Positions 1 to 5,179 of a stretch of 8,531 bases of DNA are shown here, piece after piece; within the stretch, counting starts at the first letter, position 1, and every line of letters begins with the position of its first letter. The stretch is taken from NCBI GenBank assembly GCA_964475115.1, contig CAYYVJ010000084.1:1-8531 (forward strand), given 5' to 3'. Source of the stretch: CAYYVJ01 sp964475115. Its GTDB lineage: Bacteria; Bacillota; Clostridia; Lachnospirales; Lachnospiraceae. The translations under genes and the position numbers were made by a program. Under the pieces are notes generated by a model that saw nothing but the letters and a program-made list of their open reading frames with translations, ran no database searches and was not told the DNA's origin.

Positions 1-31
1 ATAATGAATATCTTTTAAAGGAGGAATTTTT

Positions 32-217
32 ATGGCAGATTTATCAGAATTAGAATTACAAAATTTAAGACACTTGATTATGGGATATGAAACATCAAGC
101 GGAAAAATGACAGCGTATGCTGAAAGTTCTACAGATCAAAATGTAAAACAATACTTTCAAAAATCAGCACAATCTGCAACTGACACAAAGCAACAACTTA
201 TGAAGTTTCTACAGTAG
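32..217 (+). CDS. Small CotF-like spore coat protein (61 aa)
   Basis: This short, acidic to polar, all-helical protein has no signal peptide and no membrane segment. The N-terminal stretch (LSELELQNLRHLI, residues 4-16) and the later pattern YAESSTDQNVKQYFQKSA (residues 29-46) resemble the small clostridial spore coat proteins related to Bacillus CotF. I recognise this by pattern, not by alignment. Such proteins are deposited on the forespore surface late in sporulation. The start is well supported: AAAGGAGG at 17-24 lies seven bases before the ATG. The next gene, also coat-like, begins 14 bases after the stop, so the two are almost certainly cotranscribed. The promoter lies outside the window. 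A sporulation sigma factor is expected but not seen. It could instead be a helical cytosolic protein of unknown role. Confidence 0.7.
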   Translation: MADLSELELQNLRHLIMGYETSSGKMTAYAESSTDQNVKQYFQKSAQSATDTKQQLMKFLQ

Positions 218-231
218 CAAGGAGGAGAAGA

Positions 232-486
232 ATGGAAGAGAAAGTTATGGTTGTGGATGCTCTTGAATCAATAAACTCTAATTTAACTAGATTTGGAGAA
301 ATGATTTCTCAGACAGAGAATATGCAATTAAAACAAACATTAAAACAAATTCGAAATCAATGTGAAATGTCTCAGGAAGAGTTATATCAAATTGCAAAAA
401 CAAAACAATATTATATACCAGCTGAGAAAGCAAAACCTGAAGAAGTAAGTAAAGTAAAATCAATTTTCACACAAAGTATGAAATAA
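232..486 (+). CDS. CotF-like spore coat protein (84 aa)
   Basis: This is a small helical protein with no membrane segment. Its C-terminal half reads EELYQIAKTKQYYIPAEKA (residues 50-68). This matches the CotF/Coat_F pattern of a helix ending in A-x-x-K-x-YY-x-P, typical of spore coat proteins. The rest (residues 10-48) is amphipathic helix with many Gln and Asn. The start has a very strong site, GGAGG at 221-225, six bases before the ATG. An in-frame ATG at 247 is possible but has no comparable site. The gene follows its 61-residue neighbour by 14 bases and is followed by a strong terminator, so the pair forms the end of a transcript. Its role is inferred to be structural, in the spore coat. 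The family assignment is more secure than for the upstream gene because of the YY-x-P motif. Confidence 0.78.
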   Translation: MEEKVMVVDALESINSNLTRFGEMISQTENMQLKQTLKQIRNQCEMSQEELYQIAKTKQYYIPAEKAKPEEVSKVKSIFTQSMK

Positions 487-506
487 GTTGTTTGTTTAAG
501 AGGTGA

Positions 507-542
507 AAAAAAGGGGAAATCATATTTTATTTCCCCTTTTTT
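507..542 (+). terminator. Rho-independent terminator after the coat genes
   Basis: A perfect 14-base stem pairs 507-520 (six A, GGGG, AAA, T) with 529-542 (A, TTT, CCCC, six T). The loop is eight bases. The T-run that ends the right arm supplies the U-tract, and the A-run opposite makes it work as a weaker terminator in the other direction. It separates the coat genes from the HD-gene promoter about 60 bases downstream. Confidence 0.93.
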
Positions 543-603
543 ATATCAATTATTATGGTTAAATGATATTAAAATTAAATTGTCTAAAATATTAAAAAGC
601 AGT

Positions 604-631
604 TTGACAAACATCATTATTGTGATATGAT
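604..631 (+). promoter_or_regulatory. Strong sigma-A promoter with extended -10, for the HD gene operon
   Basis: A perfect TTGACA -35 box lies at 604-609. After a 16-base spacer comes TATGAT at 626-631, preceded by TG at 623-624, which gives an extended -10 (TGaTATGAT). Transcription should start near 638. This matters for gene calling: the longest reading frame of the HD gene would begin at 627, inside the -10 box, so that start cannot be on this transcript. Confidence 0.85.
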
Positions 632-636
632 AATGA
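614..636. repeat. Operator-like inverted repeat over the -10 box
   Basis: TCATTAT at 614-620 and ATAATGA at 630-636 are perfect 7-base inverted arms separated by nine bases. The repeat spans the promoter spacer, the -10 box and the region just before the predicted transcript start. That is where a repressor would block RNA polymerase. No regulator gene lies next to it, so the binding protein is unknown. In AT-rich DNA a chance match is possible. Confidence 0.4.
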
Positions 637-677
637 AGCATAAAATAGAAGCAATTAAAATTTTATTTTATTTGTAT

Positions 678-683
678 GAGGTG
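678..683 (+). promoter_or_regulatory. Ribosome binding site that fixes the HD gene start
   Basis: GAGGTG, complementary to the 16S rRNA tail, has its GAGG core five bases before the ATG at 687. The upstream in-frame ATGs at 627 and 633 have no such site and lie in the promoter -10 region. Confidence 0.75.
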
Positions 684-686
684 TTT

Positions 687-1196
687 ATGAAAAAAAGAAA
701 TAAAAAAGTAAAGGCGAAAACAACTTATTTGCATGATAAAACTTATTTAGAATGTGTTTATGATATTTTACAAAATGAAAAAGTGGAATCTATGGATCGT
801 TTTATGCAGCATGGTAAAACCACAACTTTAAGTCATTCTATCGGTGTGTCCTATATAAGTTATCGCGTTTGTAGAAAATGGAAGCTAGATTTTGCTTCTG
901 CTGCAAGAGCAGGACTTTTACATGATTTTTATTTATATGATTGGCATGTTTATGTGAAAGAATCAACAGATCGTTTTCATGGGCTTACTCATCCGCGTAA
1001 GGCTTTATATAATGCAGAGAAAGAATTTATAATAAACAAAAAAGAGAAAAACATTATTTTACGTCATATGTGGCCGCTTACTCCAATACCTCCTAGAACA
1101 TTAGAAGGGTTTGTGGTAGTTTTTGCGGATAAATATTGTGGAATACTGGAAATCATTGATCAGTTTAGAAAACCAGTGCCAGCAATTTTATCATAG
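687..1196 (+). CDS. HD-domain metal-dependent phosphohydrolase (169 aa)
   Basis: This is a predicted cytosolic hydrolase of the HD superfamily, which binds metal ions through His and Asp and cleaves phosphomonoester or phosphodiester bonds. Counted from the chosen start, the ligand series is complete: His50 (LSHSIGV), His79-Asp80 (GLLHDFY), His102 (GLTHPRKA), His127 (ILRHMWP) and Asp148 (VFADKYCG). The extra histidines between the HD pair and the last Asp resemble HD proteins of cyclic-nucleotide or nucleotide metabolism. The substrate cannot be read from the sequence. Residues 2-11 are strongly basic (KKRNKKVKAK), which could favour membrane or nucleic-acid contact. I chose the ATG at 687 because the longer frame begins inside the -10 box and GAGGTG precedes 687. 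It is the first gene of a probable operon with the PAP2-like and CmpB-like genes, with a gap of 29 bases to the next start. No regulatory domain is fused to it. Confidence 0.85.
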   Translation: MKKRNKKVKAKTTYLHDKTYLECVYDILQNEKVESMDRFMQHGKTTTLSHSIGVSYISYRVCRKWKLDFASAARAGLLHDFYLYDWHVYVKESTDRFHGLTHPRKALYNAEKEFIINKKEKNIILRHMWPLTPIPPRTLEGFVVVFADKYCGILEIIDQFRKPVPAILS

Positions 1197-1225
1197 TAAT
1201 ATGTTGAATTGAAAGGATTAGTTTG

Positions 1226-1696
1226 ATGACTTGGATAGAGCAATTAGCAAAAGGATATAATGAGTTTACTGGTAACAAAGTTTTATTAAGTGCGATTTTA
1301 GGGTGGGTAACAGCGCAAGTGTTAAAGACTATTATCAATGCACTATTAACAAAGGAATTTAACCCAGAGAGGTTAATTGGTTCGGGGGGTATGCCTAGTT
1401 CACATTCAGCGACAGTCGTGGCATTGACTACAGCGTCTGCTATGGTATACGGCTTTTCTTCTTTTGAATTTGCAGTATCATTTGTACTTTCTTCAATTGT
1501 AATGTATGATGCCATGGGAGTTCGTAGAGAAACAGGAAAACAATCCAAATTACTTAATTTAATGGTACGTACCTTTAATAATGAAAAAAAGAACTTACCA
1601 GAAGAACTCTTACGAGAGTACATAGGACATTCACCGTTACAAGTTTTAGCGGGAGCAATTCTAGGAATTATAATAGGCATAGTGATATGTAATTGA
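1226..1696 (+). CDS. Divergent PAP2 family membrane protein, YuiD/DUF212 type (156 aa)
   Basis: This protein belongs to the family related to acid phosphatase and vanadium haloperoxidase, known in Bacillus as YuiD. The signatures are GSGGMPSSHSA (residues 52-62), DAMGVRRETGKQ (95-106) and GHSPLQVLAGA (134-144). They correspond to the phosphate-binding and catalytic segments of PAP2 enzymes, with His60, Arg100-Arg101 and His135 as candidate active-site residues. Hydrophobic stretches at about 19-40, 63-75, 81-94 and 138-155 predict several membrane passes. The length is normal for the family. PAP2 enzymes dephosphorylate lipid phosphates such as phosphatidate or undecaprenyl pyrophosphate, but the activity of this divergent branch is not settled. 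The ATG at 1226 has AAAGGA at 1212-1217 eight bases upstream. A TTG directly before it could also be read as a start but is less likely. It lies between the HD and CmpB genes on the same strand, probably cotranscribed. Confidence 0.9.
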   Translation: MTWIEQLAKGYNEFTGNKVLLSAILGWVTAQVLKTIINALLTKEFNPERLIGSGGMPSSHSATVVALTTASAMVYGFSSFEFAVSFVLSSIVMYDAMGVRRETGKQSKLLNLMVRTFNNEKKNLPEELLREYIGHSPLQVLAGAILGIIIGIVICN

Positions 1697-1719
1697 TAAA
1701 ATGAATAGAGGGAACAGAA

Positions 1720-2277
1720 ATGTGGGAATTGAATTTGTTTGGTACATCAATTTATAACATCGTACATTGGTTTATCTTTTATAGTTTCATTGGCTGGCTA
1801 GTCGAGTCTATCTATATGTCTTTTTGTGAAGGAAAGCTTGTTAATAGAGGATTTATGCGTGGGCCATTTTGCCCGATTTATGGGGTAGGTGCACTGAGTG
1901 CATATTTTTCTTTAAGGTCTTATGCAGAAAACTATATACTCCTATATTTTTTTGGTACTTTTATGGCAACAACGTTAGAATACATAACAGCAAAAATAAT
2001 GTATAAAATATTTGGTTCAATTTGGTGGGACTATAATAACAAACCATTTAATTACAAAGGAATTCTATGTTTAGAAAGTTCTATTGCATGGGGATTTTAT
2101 ACAATATTTTTATTTGCATTCTTACATAGAGCTGCTGAAAGAATTGTGAATGTTTATTCTTTTGAAACGGGAAAAATCATCGTATCTGTGATTATGTTTT
2201 TCTACATACTTGATTTTTTGACTCGATTAATTGAGACATTTAATTTTAGTGAAATAAAAAAGAGAATAAGTATATAA
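1720..2277 (+). CDS. CmpB/PF06541-type multi-pass membrane protein (185 aa)
   Basis: This is an integral membrane protein of the family labelled putative ABC-transporter permease (PF06541, formerly DUF1113), common in Lachnospiraceae. The typical signature is present: FYSFIGWLVESIY (residues 20-32) followed by NRGFMRGPFCPIYG (42-55). Hydrophobic segments at about 14-34, 52-66, 72-92, 118-137 and 150-170 suggest five membrane spans. The transporter label should be treated with caution: no ATPase, binding protein or second permease gene is nearby, and I see no transport-specific motif. AGAGGGA at 1707-1713 lies six bases before the ATG. The gene starts 23 bases after the PAP2-like gene and ends just before a hairpin terminator, so it is the last gene of that operon. 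Its partnership with two phosphohydrolase-like proteins suggests an envelope role, which is inference only. Confidence 0.82.
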   Translation: MWELNLFGTSIYNIVHWFIFYSFIGWLVESIYMSFCEGKLVNRGFMRGPFCPIYGVGALSAYFSLRSYAENYILLYFFGTFMATTLEYITAKIMYKIFGSIWWDYNNKPFNYKGILCLESSIAWGFYTIFLFAFLHRAAERIVNVYSFETGKIIVSVIMFFYILDFLTRLIETFNFSEIKKRISI

Positions 2278-2280
2278 GCT

Positions 2281-2312
2281 AAAGAGGATATACATTTTAG
2301 TATATCCTCTTT
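2281..2312. terminator. Bidirectional terminator between convergent genes
   Basis: A perfect 13-base stem pairs 2281-2293 (AAAGAGGATATAC) with 2300-2312 (GTATATCCTCTTT) around a six-base loop. It begins four bases after the CmpB stop on the plus strand and lies five bases beyond the rqcH stop on the minus strand. Each strand ends its right arm in CTTT rather than a long U-run, so termination may be incomplete, but the position suits both transcripts. Confidence 0.85.
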
Positions 2313-2316
2313 GCGT

Positions 2317-4050
2317 TTAAAAAATTACGTTAATGCCCTCGATATTTGGTTCGATAAGCATAGAGTAATTTGTATGATAGATTACAAATCCAGGTTTTCC
2401 TCCTTTTGCTTTTTTTATATTCTTCTTTTCTGTATAATCTATTTCTACTTTCTCGTTGGCTCTACCTTTTGAATAGAAGGCTGCTAGCTTGGCTGCTTCC
2501 TCAAAAGTAGTATCTGGTAATTCATCCCCATTAGACTTTACAATTACATGAGAACCGGGAATTCCTTTTGCATGAAACCACCAATCGTTTCCGATGGCAA
2601 CTTTGAAAGTTAAATCATCATTCTGGAAATTGTTTTTACCTACATAAATATGATAACCATCTCTAGAAATATAGTGAAAAGGTTTACTTGTTACTTTTTG
2701 CTTCTTTCCATAATGCTTTTTCTTGATATATCCAAAATCAGTTAATTCTTCTTTGATTTCTAGTAAATCTTCTTCTTGCATAGCGATATCAAGTGAGATA
2801 CTAATTGAATTTAAATGAGTAATTTCTGATTCGGTTTCTTCGATTTGTGTTGTTAATGCTTCATAGGTTCTTTTTAATTTATTATAACGATCAAAGTATT
2901 TCTGAGAATTTTCTCTTGGAGTCAAATCAGGATCTAGTGGAATCTGAATGGTCTCATTGGTATAATAATTTAATGCAATCAATTCTTTGGAATTTTCTTC
3001 GAGATTGTAACCATAAGTATTAATTAATTCCCCGTACACTTTATATTTGTCTCTTTTTTCGGTGTCTTTAAGTTGTTTTAACTGCAAATCATATTTTTTC
3101 TGATTACGTTCTAATGCACTCTGAACAATACGCCTTAAATCAGCCGATCTTTGTCGTATTCTAGTAAAGGCATTTTTTGTAGCATAATAATCTTCTAAAA
3201 GAGTAGTAATGCTTTCATATTCTTTTGTAATCATAGTTTCGTAGAGATTTAAGCGTAAACTAGAGAAATCCAAAGGTTCTTCATTTTTATAAATAATATT
3301 AGGTGAAAATTCATGAGAGGATACCTCCTCCATTAAATGTTTAAAAATATGATATAGGTGTACTTGTTCTAATTGATCCAAGGAATTAATAGGGATAGAA
3401 GAGTCTATAGATGCTTTATAACATAGTTCTTCTGCAATTAAAGGGCTGATACCTGTCAATGAAGTATAAAGAGCCTTTGCTGCAGGTAGGGCTATTTTGC
3501 ATACTTTTTCCATGAACTCATTCTCTGTGATCAAAAACGGGTTTGATTTTTCTTGAGTCATTGTAATAAAATATTTTCTTCCAGGTAACACCTCTCGAAC
3601 TGAGCTGGTTTGGGCAGAAACGTGTTTAATACTATCAATTATTAAATCGTTTTCACGAAATATGATGTTACTATGTTTTCCCATTAATTCTATAGTCAGT
3701 ATCTTCTTACATAAATCTCCTAATTCATTTAGATGTTCAATCTCAATATGAACAACACGTTCTAAGCTTGGTTGGTAAATTCTAAGAATTCTTCCGCCAT
3801 TGATATGTTTGCGTAAAAGCATGCAAAAGTTAGGTGCTGTCATTGGGCTGACTTTATTTTCTTTTGTTAAATAAATAAAGGGAAGAGAAGCATTCGCAGA
3901 AATTAGAAGCCTATATTGTTCTTTGTTGCTTTTTATAGTTAATAATAGTTCATCTTGTTCGGGCTGAGCGATTTTAGAAATTCTACCATCTGTTAGTTTT
4001 TGATTCAGTTCATAAACAATATTTGATACGACAATTCCATCTAAAGCCAT
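2317..4050 (-). CDS. rqcH: Ribosome quality control factor RqcH, NFACT family (577 aa)
   Basis: RqcH (Rqc2/NEMF homologue, often misnamed fibronectin-binding protein FbpA/YloA) binds 50S subunits blocked by peptidyl-tRNA. There it recruits tRNA-Ala to add C-terminal alanine tails that mark the stalled chain for proteolysis. The N-terminal NFACT-N domain begins MALDGIVVSNIVYEL and runs to about residue 250. Helical, coiled-coil regions lie at about 270-440, rich in Glu and Lys. The C-terminal NFACT-R domain (about 456-570) carries the signature DWWFHAKGIPGSHVIV (489-504). The position equal to the Bacillus Asp97-Arg98 tRNA-contact pair is Glu97-Arg98 here. Length matches the family. The frame is open 69 bases further up, but MALDG is the conserved start and AAAGGAGA (4056-4063) lies directly before it. 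The gene has its own promoter and structured leader, divergent from yicC and convergent with the CmpB gene. Confidence 0.95.
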   Translation of the reverse strand: MALDGIVVSNIVYELNQKLTDGRISKIAQPEQDELLLTIKSNKEQYRLLISANASLPFIYLTKENKVSPMTAPNFCMLLRKHINGGRILRIYQPSLERVVHIEIEHLNELGDLCKKILTIELMGKHSNIIFRENDLIIDSIKHVSAQTSSVREVLPGRKYFITMTQEKSNPFLITENEFMEKVCKIALPAAKALYTSLTGISPLIAEELCYKASIDSSIPINSLDQLEQVHLYHIFKHLMEEVSSHEFSPNIIYKNEEPLDFSSLRLNLYETMITKEYESITTLLEDYYATKNAFTRIRQRSADLRRIVQSALERNQKKYDLQLKQLKDTEKRDKYKVYGELINTYGYNLEENSKELIALNYYTNETIQIPLDPDLTPRENSQKYFDRYNKLKRTYEALTTQIEETESEITHLNSISISLDIAMQEEDLLEIKEELTDFGYIKKKHYGKKQKVTSKPFHYISRDGYHIYVGKNNFQNDDLTFKVAIGNDWWFHAKGIPGSHVIVKSNGDELPDTTFEEAAKLAAFYSKGRANEKVEIDYTEKKNIKKAKGGKPGFVIYHTNYSMLIEPNIEGINVIF

Positions 4051-4055
4051 AATTG

Positions 4056-4063
4056 TCTCCTTT
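4056..4063 (-). promoter_or_regulatory. Ribosome binding site that fixes the rqcH start
   Basis: Read on the minus strand this is AAAGGAGA, five bases before the ATG at 4050-4048. It rules for the conserved MALDGIVVSN start against the upstream in-frame ATG at 4119, which has no such site. Confidence 0.88.
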
Positions 4064-4077
4064 CGAAATAATGAAGC

Positions 4078-4104
4078 AGAAATACTTCTTACAAGTGTAT
4101 TTCT
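4078..4104 (-). repeat. Inverted repeat in the rqcH leader, start-proximal
   Basis: AGAAATAC at 4078-4085 and GTATTTCT at 4097-4104 are perfect 8-base inverted arms with an 11-base spacer. In the RNA, a second helix CTT/AAG inside the loop is possible if two bases bulge. It lies 15 bases upstream of the ribosome site, so it does not mask it directly. Confidence 0.55.
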
Positions 4105-4114
4105 ATAAATGTCA

Positions 4115-4137
4115 ATCATGAATCGTTACTTCATGAT
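4115..4137 (-). repeat. Inverted repeat in the rqcH leader, promoter-proximal
   Basis: ATCATGAA at 4115-4122 and TTCATGAT at 4130-4137 are perfect 8-base inverted arms with a seven-base spacer. It begins about ten bases after the predicted rqcH transcript start. It could be a DNA operator or an RNA hairpin at the 5' end of the message. There is no U-run after it, so it is not a simple terminator. Confidence 0.6.
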
Positions 4138-4154
4138 ATCCTAGTGTAAAGATT

Positions 4155-4163
4155 ATTATAGCA
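4155..4163 (-). promoter_or_regulatory. rqcH promoter with extended -10
   Basis: On the minus strand the bases read TGCTATAAT: a perfect TATAAT at 4160-4155 with an upstream TG at the extended position. I see no good -35 box at the normal distance, which is common for extended -10 promoters. Transcription should start near 4148, leaving a leader of about 98 bases before the rqcH start codon. Confidence 0.65.
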
Positions 4164-4193
4164 GACAAATTGAAAAAATCATACTTCTTTTGT

Positions 4194-4222
4194 TTGACTT
4201 GAGCATATAAATGCCTTATAAT
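4194..4222 (+). promoter_or_regulatory. Sigma-A promoter for yicC-remA-gmk-rpoZ
   Basis: TTGACT at 4194-4199 and a perfect TATAAT at 4217-4222 are separated by the optimal 17 bases. Transcription should start near 4229, about 28 bases before the chosen yicC start. The spacer contains the short palindrome GCAT-ATAA-ATGC (4203-4214). The rqcH promoter fires in the opposite direction about 80 bases away, so the two genes share one control region. Confidence 0.88.
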
Positions 4223-4243
4223 TGAGGTTACGATAAAAAGAAT

Positions 4244-4248
4244 GGTGG
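4244..4248 (+). promoter_or_regulatory. Probable yicC ribosome binding site
   Basis: GGTGG lies eight bases before the ATG at 4257. It is a modest site, but the upstream ATG at 4242 has none and would leave a leader of only about 13 bases. The conserved family start (short residue run before SMTGFGRG) also fits 4257. Confidence 0.55.
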
Positions 4249-4256
4249 ATAATGTT

Positions 4257-5138
4257 ATGTTAAAAAGTATGACAGGCTTTGGCAGGGGAGAGGTCTTTGA
4301 TAGCCAACGTAAAATAACAGTAGAGATCAAATCTGTAAATCATAGATATTTAGATATAAATATCAGAATGCCTAAAAAGCTTAATTTCTTTGAAGCGAGT
4401 ATTCGAAGTACATTGAAGAAGTATATTCAGAGAGGTAAAGTTGATCTTTACATTAGCTATGAAGACTTTACAGAAAATGTACTTTCCCTGAAATATAACA
4501 AAGAACTTGCCGCAGAATATATGGGGTATTTCAAGGAAATAGAAGAACAATTTCAGATAACGAATGACATTCGTGTTTCGAGTTTTGTAAGACTTCCAGA
4601 AGTGTTTACAATGGAAGAACAGACAGTTGATGAAGAAACCTTGTGGAATTTGCTGGAAGAGGCACTTGTATTAGCATGTAAGAAGTTTGTTGAAACGAGA
4701 GAATTAGAAGGTGAAAGTCTTAAAAATGATATGTTAGATAAGTTAGAAAACATGTCAGACCATGTGAGTTATATTGTAGAACGTTATCCTATATTAGTAA
4801 GTGAATATCGCGCTAGAATTGAGAACAAGGTAAAGGAACTTTTGGCAGGCAATCAAATTGATGATTCTAGAATAGCCACAGAAGTGGTTATGTATGCAGA
4901 CAAAATCAGTGTTGATGAAGAAATCGTACGTTTGAAAAGCCATATAGAAAGTGTAAAAATTACTCTTAAGGAAGAAGATAACAATGTAGGCAGAAAACTT
5001 GATTTTATTGTACAAGAGATGAATCGAGAAGCAAATACTATATTATCTAAATCTGGAGACTTAGGTGTTACTAATCATGCGATTGAACTTAAAACTGAAA
5101 TTGAAAAAGTGAGAGAACAGATTCAAAACATAGAATGA
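4257..5138 (+). CDS. yicC: YicC/YloC family endoribonuclease (293 aa)
   Basis: YicC (YloC in Bacillus) is a cytosolic endoribonuclease family linked to RNA turnover and stationary-phase survival. The N-terminal domain opens with the hallmark SMTGFGRGE and continues with VEIKSVNHRYLDINIRMP. The C-terminal DUF1732 domain is complete: RIATEVVMYADKISVDEEIVRL, then GRKLDFIVQEMNREANTILSK, ending with the conserved EKVREQIQNIE. The conserved acidic and His residues are therefore present and the length is normal. I chose the ATG at 4257 (MLKSMTGFG) because family members begin a few residues before SMTGFG and GGTGG precedes it. The ATG at 4242 would add five residues. It is first in an operon with remA, gmk and rpoZ, the same order as in Bacillus, under a clear sigma-A promoter. 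Its stop codon lies inside a perfect palindrome. Confidence 0.94.
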   Translation: MLKSMTGFGRGEVFDSQRKITVEIKSVNHRYLDINIRMPKKLNFFEASIRSTLKKYIQRGKVDLYISYEDFTENVLSLKYNKELAAEYMGYFKEIEEQFQITNDIRVSSFVRLPEVFTMEEQTVDEETLWNLLEEALVLACKKFVETRELEGESLKNDMLDKLENMSDHVSYIVERYPILVSEYRARIENKVKELLAGNQIDDSRIATEVVMYADKISVDEEIVRLKSHIESVKITLKEEDNNVGRKLDFIVQEMNREANTILSKSGDLGVTNHAIELKTEIEKVREQIQNIE

Positions 5139-5151
5139 TTCTATAGAATCA
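5131..5151. repeat. Overlapping palindromes at the yicC-remA junction
   Basis: TGATTCTATAGAATCA at 5136-5151 is a perfect 16-base palindrome that starts on the yicC stop codon. It overlaps a second, odd palindrome at 5131-5143 (TAGAAT, G, ATTCTA). Together they form three 6-base half-sites in alternating direction: TAGAAT at 5131, ATTCTA at 5138 and TAGAAT at 5144. As RNA it can fold into a six-base stem with a UAUA loop, without a U-run. The half-site TAGAAT also matches five of six bases of a -10 box, and TTCAAA at 5122-5127 is a weak -35 at 16 bases, so an internal promoter for remA is possible. Confidence 0.7.
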
Positions 5152-5179
5152 GATAAAGTTATGAAAGAGGATTGAGGTA

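Noticed and set aside
544..567. AT-rich imperfect dyad TATCAATTA / TAAATGATA after the coat terminator
   Set aside because: It has one mismatch, almost no G or C and no link to a gene signal. It is expected by chance in such AT-rich DNA.
1223..1225. TTG start for the PAP2-like gene
   Set aside because: An ATG follows at once at 1226 with AAAGGA at a good distance, so the TTG is not needed.
1165..1680. 171-residue minus-strand open frame opposite the PAP2-like gene
   Set aside because: It is almost fully antisense to a gene with clear family motifs, has no ribosome site or promoter, and its protein looks like the random composition of a shadow frame.
4051..4119. N-terminal extension of rqcH to the ATG at 4119
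   Set aside because: The added 23 residues are not part of the NFACT family, run through leader inverted repeats and lack a ribosome site, while AAAGGAGA precedes the conserved MALDG start at 4050.
4242..4256. yicC start at the ATG at 4242
   Set aside because: No ribosome site, a leader of only about 13 bases and five non-conserved residues. The ATG at 4257 fits the family better. It remains possible.
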